DNA of 64,000 nucleotides from Lytechinus pictus (lineage: Eukaryota; Echinodermata; Echinoidea; Temnopleuroida; Toxopneustidae), in the NCBI RefSeq assembly GCF_037042905.1, contig NW_026974140.1, positions 17,286,001 through 17,350,000 of the forward strand, read 5' to 3'. Made by a program: the position numbers and the translations under genes. The notes under the pieces are model-generated. The model was not told the origin of the DNA, did not search any database, and saw only the letters and a program-made list of their open reading frames with translations. Shown here one piece after another: positions 57,735 to 64,000 of this stretch (its first letter is position 1; every line of letters begins with the position of its first letter).

Positions 57735-58645
57735 GCACCATCTTACCAGGGCTGTGCAGTGCATTGCATTCCCTTTTGGTTGGAGGACTGGCTCACCAGT
57801 GTCCAACCTAAGTCCCCTAGGTGCAGGAAGGGGTGTCAGCGCTGCAATTACACAGAAAGGGCCATTTTAAAACACTCCCTTCAGTAAGTGAACACTTAGA
57901 CAATAAATAGGTGGCCTATATACAAAAAGAAACAAAGACAAAAGAAGGAAACAAGAGACACAGAGAGGAAGCGCCTCAGTTGGTCTCCTCCGGCCATTAG
58001 ACATATAGTATCCTCTTTCTTTGATTTTAATTCAGTAGCTCCTTCCCACTTCACCAAACTCCAAACTGTCCTGACGTCCATATTGGTAGCTCTCATTTTG
58101 AATAGCCAAGAAGAAAACCAGGCCAGGATCAATTAAGAATCCAAGAGGCCGGTTGACCCCTCCCTCACCATTTGCCCTTTTTTTCTTCTCTTTTTTTTTT
58201 GGGGTGGGGTGGTAAGTGTCTATATGCCTTGATATTTGACATTATTTTTTTTGGTGACCCAATAGTTACTTCTGTCAAAAACAAGATTATTAGAATTAGC
58301 AGCCGAAAGATAAGATGGGACGTTGAAATTATTTACATTATCTAAAAACTTTGATTTCTATACCATCTTACCAAGTCTGTGCAGTGCATTGCATTCCCTT
58401 TTGGTTGGAGGACTGGCTCACCAGTGTCCAACTTAGGTCCCCCAGGTGCAGGAAGGGGGCGTCAGCGCTGCCATTACGCGGAAAGGGCCATTTCAAAACA
58501 CTACCCTCCAGAACGTGAACACTTAGACAATAAATAGGTGGCCTATATACAAAAAAGAAACAAAGACAAAAGAAGGAAACGAGACACAGAGAGGAAGCGA
58601 CTCAGCTGGTCTCCTCCGGCCATTAGACGTATAGTATCCTCTTGT
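57735..58645. repeat. Direct duplication of ~290 bp, 635 bp apart
   Basis: About 57735-58020 and 58366-58640 are ~90% alike. Shared words include GTGCAGTGCATTGCATTCCC, GGACTGGCTCACCAGTGTCC, ACACTTAGACAATAAATAGG and GGTCTCCTCCGGCCATTAGA. No coding family was recognised; both lie in the HECT-locus intron. Confidence 0.75.
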
Positions 58646-58875
58646 TCTTTGATTTGGTCTCCTCCAGCCTTACGGAAAGATATGTAAGGTCCTGAAGGCC
58701 CCCACATAACACAGAATCCAAGGAGACTCGGGGGGGGGGGGTCCCCTCACAGAAATAGAGGACAAATCCCCTCCATTTTCTCCTTACTAGATTAAATTGA
58801 TATATAACTTGTCATAATTGATTAACAATAACCTACATGAGAACTTGATTGAATGCAGAAAAACAAAAGCTTCAC

Positions 58876-59112
58876 AAAATGATGTGGAGAAAATGCTCCA
58901 AGGCATACATTGTGTCTTCCTTCGGGTCCTTGACTTGCTGTGAGTCACTAAACTCGTCATGCAGTAAGCGGCAAAAAGCCTGAAATGACAATGGCTGTGA
59001 ACGTGCTAGTGTCAATAATGGGGCCATTGCTGCAGAATGCTCCGAAAAGACATTTCCCAACTTTTCTGCAAAATTCAGTCCTGCAATGAATGCACTCATT
59101 TCTGATTTAGAG
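58876..59112 (-). CDS. HECT-domain exon (C-lobe proximal), gene or pseudogene
   Basis: Between an acceptor (CCTTCTCAG, exon from 59112) and a possible donor (TTTTGTGAAG at 58876) the frame is open: SEMSAFIAGLNFAEKLGNVF, PLLTLARSQPLSFQAFCRLL, DEFSDSQQVKDPKEDTMYAL, EHFLHII. The pattern 'FxxGLNxxxxLxxxxxxxxxxxxPLLT…LsxxxF' followed by a hydrophobic 'FLxxI' is what precedes the last HECT exon in this family. The donor phase does not fit the 56278 acceptor. Confidence 0.55.
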
Positions 59113-59155
59113 CTGAGAAGGAAGGATGATAGAATAGGACAAGAAATGATATTGA

Positions 59156-59398
59156 ACTGTGAAAGTAATACAGAGGTCATTAGTACCCAGATGAAGGACT
59201 AATATGTCTGGTTTTGTAGCTTGAAGTTCCCTTATGTATTTCAGGTTCTGTAACATCCTTTTGAAGTTGAGCCCCTCTTCCCAAAAGCTCTCCAATACTA
59301 CCTCCCCTCAACCTACTTCCAGGTTCATGCTCCTTACCCCACACCCTACTAACCGCTTCACAAAACTATGCCCAAATGAAAAGACTGTCATGTTTATA
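59156..59398 (-). pseudogene. SGNH-hydrolase-like segment, copy 2 (stop codon inside)
   Basis: It is ~93% like copy 1: MTVFSFGHSFVKRLVG through DILVLHLGTNDLC. An in-frame TGA falls after MNLEVG where copy 1 reads MNLEVRW, so this copy cannot encode the full domain. It directly follows the LINE endonuclease fragment. Confidence 0.6.
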
Positions 59399-59399
59399 T

Positions 59400-59703
59400 C
59401 CACTTTTAAGGTTTCAAGTGCATCAAGTAAACTTTCTGAAATTCTAATACATCTGTGTTTGGTTTTCTATAAAGTATGCCATTAAGATGTCTGCTTTTCA
59501 GATGATGCTTCAATCCAAAGGGATTCAGTATGTTTCACTTCAAAGCTGGGACTTAATACTTTGTATGGTACAGATGAATGAATATATGCGCCAACACCTC
59601 CCCCTCTTTGAGGCGCTTTACGACACTGAACTTCTAATGAATATCCTTGTAAACCTAACATCTGTGGAAAAGATACATTCCAAACTTCAGATAAACCAAT
59701 CAC
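59400..59703 (-). mobile_element. LINE endonuclease (APE-type) fragment
   Basis: The minus-strand frame reads IGLSEVWN, LGLQGYSLEVQCRK, RGGGVGAYI, PYKVL and, after a frame change, NGILYRKPNTDVLEFQ. These are the LSETW, GGGV.YI and YR.P..D..F landmarks of APE-type endonucleases of CR1/Jockey-like LINEs. It is broken by stops and lacks RT. Confidence 0.7.
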
Positions 59704-59941
59704 ATGAAATTTTGTTCGTAATGAACAGTCATATAGTAATCGTAAACTATCAATATTTTTTTGGTAAGGATCTTATGTTTACATGTGAAATATCTAAAGC
59801 ATTTTCAGTAATCTTGTTTAACATAATATCAAATGAACTTGGACATAAATTTGTGGAGATTATCTCTACAACATGATTATTATTCATTATTTATGGAAGT
59901 AACATGAGGCAGTGCCTGCATGGTTCTGGAGAACAAGAAAG

Positions 59942-60345
59942 TCAAGCCAAAATGTGGAGGCCAAAATTGTTGTATACGACATCTTCCACTCCAATGTCAA
60001 AGAGGTCATCTGGTGACCGAAGAGTCTTGTAAGTGTCATTCATTTTACAAATAATGTTGCCATTCTTTGTTGACACACCCTTTACAGTCAGTGGTCGCCT
60101 TCTTTGCTGCCATGAGGATGGAGTACCTGAAGAGACCTTTGCAGGCATCTTTCCCTTTCAATTTAAATCTGCTGTCATACAGTTCGTTTCTTTTCTTCAT
60201 TGTCGTGAACCTCATGATAACTTGTCTTGGTTTGCCTTGGCTTTTGGTTGGGGATCCCAGGCGATGACAGGTAGAGACTAGAGATATCACCTTCTGAAAT
60301 CTTGACTCCAGCTTTATCTGCCTGCCACCTTGACGATCTTTCTTG
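59942..60345 (-). mobile_element. LINE ORF1 C-terminal fragment (frameshifted)
   Basis: The minus-strand frame contains CHRLGSPTKSQGKPRQVIMR, FTTMKKRNELYDSRFKLKG and AKKATTD. After a frame shift it continues with KNGNIICKMNDTYKTL, RSPDDLFDIG. The string HRLG…KPR.VI.RF….R…Y..R..LKG…WT.NGKI……DL is typical of LINE ORF1 RNA-binding and C-terminal domains. It lies directly upstream of the endonuclease fragment, so the two likely came from one LINE. Confidence 0.65.
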
Positions 60346-60800
60346 TAACCAAACGGCATGCGCTTACACTCAAATAAACCAAACGGGATTCTAAAAGCAG
60401 TCTTATGCTTAAATGCCTCATCCATAATAACTTGGTAATACCCATAGGCACCCTTCAAAGATTCTAACGATTCTTCGATTCTAGGTAATGGGAATGAATC
60501 ACGAATGGTTTTAGAATGCAGTTTGCGGTAGTCTATACACATTCGTAATGAACCATCCTTCCTTTTAACCAACACTATTGGACTAGCAGAGGGGCTAATA
60601 CTAGGTTCGATGATGCCTTGATCTGGCATCTTCTGAACCAATTCTTTAACTTCTTGAACATAAGGTAAGTTAATTGGTACCTCATCATCTGTATATACTT
60701 TATGAGGAATTTTGTCACAAAATCCAACATCAAATTCTCCTTTAAAGAATACAAAATCATATTTTTGATTGTCCTTGCAGAGAGGAAGTTTGAGTTGCAT
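60340..60800 (-). mobile_element. Ty3/gypsy reverse-transcriptase fragment, inactive
   Basis: The minus-strand frame has GIIEPSISPSASPIVLVKRK, DGSLRMCIDYRKLHSKTIRD, FPLPRIEESLESLKGAYGYY, HKTAFRIPFGLFE and KRMPFGY. The segment with the first catalytic Asp (motif A, normally LDL…GY) is deleted between KGA and YYQV. The YxDD box is absent because the frame passes straight into LINE ORF1 sequence. It is therefore a dead fragment joined to another retroelement. Confidence 0.85.
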
Positions 60801-61135
60801 TCCCTAACTTTATTGCCTTATCATACAGGAAAATGAGATAAATCATGAAATTGATATGATCAAATAAAGAAATATTAAGTATTGTTTGGTCACGTCATGT
60901 CACTAGTTTGGTAACAAGGCGCATAAGTGCACCCTAATTAAAAAATTTCATACCAACCCTCAAAATCATGCATTTATTTGCTGCAATTTTGTAGCCATTT
61001 TGGCATCCGGTTTGTATCTGTTTTGGACCCATTTATCGTCTTAGACTTTTCTAAAAAGAGAGAGAAAACAGCGGATGGCTGAAGAGGATTTGCTCACTCT
61101 GCTTGCCTATCCCTGGAATGACTTCCATTATGCCA

Positions 61136-61895
61136 TGCCCGTTTTATTTGTTGACCTTTGAATAACCAGCAACCTTTTGGATTGGAGGATTTTGATAGTT
61201 TTTGTCTATCAAATTATTATAGTGCATACACCATTCCTCTACAGAAAACTCATGTCGTGCCATCTTTTTTTAATCAGATCCGATTTCAGAACCTGTTTTA
61301 TTTGTTGACCTTTGAATAACCAGCACCCTTTTGGATTGGAGGATTTGATAGTTTTTGTCTATCAAATTATTATAGTGCATACACCATTCCTCTTCAGAAA
61401 ACTCATGTCCTGCCATCGTTTTAAATCAGATCCGATTTCAGAACCTGTTTTATTTGTTGACCTTTGAATAACCAGCACCCTATTGGATTGGAGGATTTGA
61501 TAGTTTTTGTCTATCAAATTATTATAGTGCATACACCATTCTTCTACAGAAAACTCATGTCGTGCCATTGTTTTGAAATCAGATCCGATTTCAAAACCCG
61601 TTTTATTTGTTGACCTTTGAATAACCAGCACCCTTTTGGATTGTAGGATTTGATAATTTTAATTGTCTATCAGATTATTATAGTGCATTCACCATTCCTC
61701 TACAGAAAACTCATGTCGTGCCATCGTTTTGAAATCAGATCCAATTTCAAAACCCTTTTTTTTTTTTGACCTTTTAATAACAGGCACCCTTTTGGATTGT
61801 AGGATTTGATAGTTTTTGTCTATCAAATCATTATAGTGCATACACCATTCCTCTACAGAAAACTTATGTCGTGCCATCGTTTTGAAATCAGATCC
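61136..61895 (-). repeat. ~153-bp tandem repeat, five copies, readable as 51-codon units
   Basis: Units of 152-155 bp start at about 61141, 61295, 61447, 61600 and 61755. On the minus strand each encodes MARHEFSVEEWCMHYNNLID, KNYQIL, VLVIQRSTNKTG and EIGSD. Small indels break the frame between some units. The protein segment is not recognised. Each unit starting with a Met codon suggests amplification of a small coding exon. Confidence 0.8.
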
Positions 61896-62360
61896 AAAGG
61901 TAATACAAAAAAATTAGAACACAACTGAACTAGTCTAACGTTTGGTCTAGCAAGTGAATCAATCAGTGAAAAAAAGTAAGACGTGTAACACCCTGGTAAT
62001 GCTATTATACTGAGGAATAAGGAATGCTATTTCCTCAAGATTCTATCCTGGAATGTTAAATCCATTAAAGAACATGATGCCAAAACACGCGATATGCTTA
62101 ATAACTGTATGAAACCACCATCATAAAACACTATCAGATAAATGCAAGAGGATACATTCATAACAAGATATTCAAATTTCTGCTTATCCATTATCAACCA
62201 ATAAATCCAACTGCCTACAACTCTTTTTAGGCTAAACATAAACAAATAACATGATAATTTTGATATAAATTAGTATACATGCAGGAGAAATGCCAGTAGG
62301 AAACGAAGGTAAAGGAAAGAGAAGTATAGAGAATGAAATGATTGATGTAATTAGTACCAC

Positions 62361-62476
62361 CTGCACCAATGAGATGTCTTTGTCCATCTCCTTGTTATCA
62401 CAATACGAGTCAGTGCTGCTTGAATATTGAATATTGGAGGAGGATTTGCATTTTTTTAAATAATGTTCATGTACCA
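62361..62476 (-). CDS. Candidate exon of the HECT-like gene
   Basis: Acceptor AAAGGATTGCAG before 62476 and donor GTGCAG|GTGGTAC after 62361. The 116-bp open segment encodes VHEHYLKKCKSSSN and SSSTDSYCDNKEMDKDISLV, a Ser/Asp-rich linker such as lies between the N-terminal segment and HECT domain in related proteins. Supported by splice sites only. Confidence 0.4.
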
Positions 62477-62779
62477 CTGCAATCCTTTGGTAATTTTCAA
62501 TCAAGTATAAAGTCAGGAAGGTATATTAGCAACATGAACTGGTTTGATGTTTTTGGATTTCATCACAGAAGCCATTCACAGATGCCATTAATTCTAGGTA
62601 ATATATCAATGTTTTGTTTCTCTCCCATTAACATTGTACTTTTTTAATGAGTAACAAAGACTGTCAAATTAAAAAAAAAAAGTGCATTGAATAAAATTTT
62701 AATTTTGATTGATCAGATTTATGCAATTGTTTGCAAAGCCATCAAGTATTATAAGAAATTGTTCTTTAAAAAAATTTAC

Positions 62780-62949
62780 TTTCTACTGCATTGTTGGTGC
62801 AGATCGCCATTGGCCTCTGATGTACATTCCATACACAGGGTGCAAAGAGATTCCCATTTATATAAGTCATCTCGAAATACTCTAGGAATTCTCTCAAGGG
62901 TGGGAATTGGGCTACTAGCCCAACCGTGGCCGGGTCATTGCGCAGGTTG
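62780..62949 (-). mobile_element. MULE-type transposase exon fragment
   Basis: After acceptor TTTAAATAG the minus-strand frame reads NLRNDPATVGLVAQFPPLRE, FLEYFEMTYI, LFAPCVWNVHQRP, ICTNNAVES, then a possible donor (GAAAGTAAAT). The pattern 'F..YFe.TYI……F.P..WN…….(R)TNN..E' is characteristic of the C-terminal part of MULE transposases. No other transposase exons were found nearby. Confidence 0.6.
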
Positions 62950-63435
62950 CTATTTAAAAAAATAATGGAGGGAACAAAAATTTTTACGCAATTGCACAGA
63001 ACTTAGTAAATTCCAAACAGGTCTTCAAAACATAGAAGTATATGATGTCACCATTCTCTTTATCCTGAAAACATGTCTATATAAAAGAAAATATAACAAT
63101 TTAATGACTGAATTAACAAGAAAGAACGATTTCACTGACAGGTAAAAATGCACATTCCTGTATACAATTTAATATTTTTTAATTACACATAAGTCAAATG
63201 ACATTTTGATAGCTTTACGTACAAACAGTCACGTTTCATGTCGTTTGTTTTTCATAAACAGTTCACTCTTTTCTGTGAGGAAAGCTTGTACTATCTGTTG
63301 ATTTTGATACTGGTAAAACACAAATGGTCGCGTTTACCATATAAATGTGACATGGGTATGTATGCCAGATTTCTAAAAGTGCAAGCACCTATATTGGGAT
63401 TAGCCATAACCATCTCTGGTGAGACACTGATTAAC

Positions 63436-63596
63436 CCTGCAAAAAACTGTCTCAAGGAGGCAGGTGACATCTTCCTCTGTCATATATTTAGTTAGTGTTA
63501 CTGCAGACACCACCCACCCCTTGGCTTGTGCCTCTTCTTTACTTCCTGTCCTGATAGTTGATGCATCAAGGAGCACAACGTCTTTCACGAATGGTA
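63436..63596 (-). CDS. Candidate upstream exon of the HECT-like gene
   Basis: After a strong acceptor (TTGTTCTCTTTTCAG, exon from 63596) the frame reads VPFVKDVVLLDASTIRTG, SKEEAQAKGWVVSAVTLTKY, MTEEDVTCLLETVF. The order 'DVVLL…(R)…K…(L)…G.V…….…W/T..dV...L...F' is like the segment upstream of HECT in multicopy invertebrate HECT proteins. The 3' end is uncertain because the donor is weak (GTTAATC or GTTTTTT). Confidence 0.45.
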
Positions 63597-63639
63597 CTGA
63601 AAAGAGAACAATTTCACATTTATTATCATCCACACCTCA

Positions 63640-64000
63640 GCCATGTAGCTGTATGCATCCTCAATGAAAATCCTGAACATTAACACTTCTAAAAGCTAAT
63701 TATTTAGGCAGTTAGATTTTGTTACAAGGTCATGAAAAAGTGACTGTGTCTGACAGTAGAATTTAGCAAAGTTATTGTGCATATTCAGTGTTGAAATTAC
63801 TTTTTTTTAGGGAGCCATTTTGAAAAAAATCACAAGAGTCATTTTTCAATTTTCAAGAGCCATACTTTTTTCAATTTTTTCATGAATCTTTAAATAATCA
63901 TCATTTCGCATCACTATTTGCTCGGATTTGCCCTTAATTTTTGCAAATTCATGTATTATTATGTCCTAAGCAGGTGCTCTTAAGTACTATATAATAGACC
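63640..64000. other. Window end, nothing recognised
   Basis: AT-rich sequence without convincing exon signals, repeats or RNA genes. Confidence 0.4.

Noticed and set aside
57896..58132. Minus-strand 78-codon frame
   Set aside because: It lies mostly in a duplicated non-coding block; the second copy of the block does not keep the frame.
59487..59876. Plus-strand 129-codon frame
   Set aside because: Antisense shadow of the LINE endonuclease fragment.

Overview
This is an AT-rich, intron-rich animal nuclear window with small vertebrate-like exons, GT-AG introns and very dense transposon-derived sequence. The mix of tRNA-derived SINEs, CR1/L2-like LINE ends, many hAT-like cut-and-paste relics and 'TGACCTTTGACC' repeats suggests a marine invertebrate deuterostome. 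I think a sea urchin or close relative is most likely, but this is inferred from gene and repeat style and not proven.

Layout. (1) 2789-30968, minus strand: a complete Gemin5 gene (SMN-complex snRNA/cap-binding WD protein). I could join 26 coding exons with fully consistent splice phases, giving 1744 codons plus stop. Its introns hold MITEs, SINEs, a LINE 3' end, hAT-like elements and a minisatellite that looks amplified from the exon 2 splice donor. (2) 31755-48902: a nest of transposons five deep. A CAGTCAG-ended element is split by a non-autonomous LTR retrotransposon (tRNA-Leu type primer site, 50-bp tandem repeat in its body). The 3' LTR of that element is split by a 13.2-kb terminal-inverted-repeat element with an 8-bp target duplication. 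That element contains, among others, a foldback element built almost wholly of a tandem repeat with the palindrome TAGCGAACTAGTTCGCTA and having no unique centre. The foldback is itself split by a 2.8-kb CAGGSGCGGATCCAG-ended element. (3) 49585-54139, plus strand: a complete seven-coding-exon gene (315 codons) for a small, Ser-rich then Lys/Glu-rich protein whose C-terminus resembles the uncharacterised vertebrate C8orf48/DUF4606 family. (4) 54300-64000, mostly minus strand: scattered exons of a HECT-domain ubiquitin-ligase-like gene or pseudogene, two copies of an SGNH-hydrolase-like segment, a LINE ORF1 and endonuclease fragment fused to a broken Ty3/gypsy reverse-transcriptase fragment, a MULE-type transposase exon and a ~153-bp tandem repeat that reads as 51-codon units.

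The two clear host genes appear functionally independent: Gemin5 acts in snRNP assembly and translation, and the second gene has no known role. Most of the remaining sequence is mobile-element history, whose relative order can be read from target duplications and from an uninterrupted second copy of the outermost element inside a Gemin5 intron.
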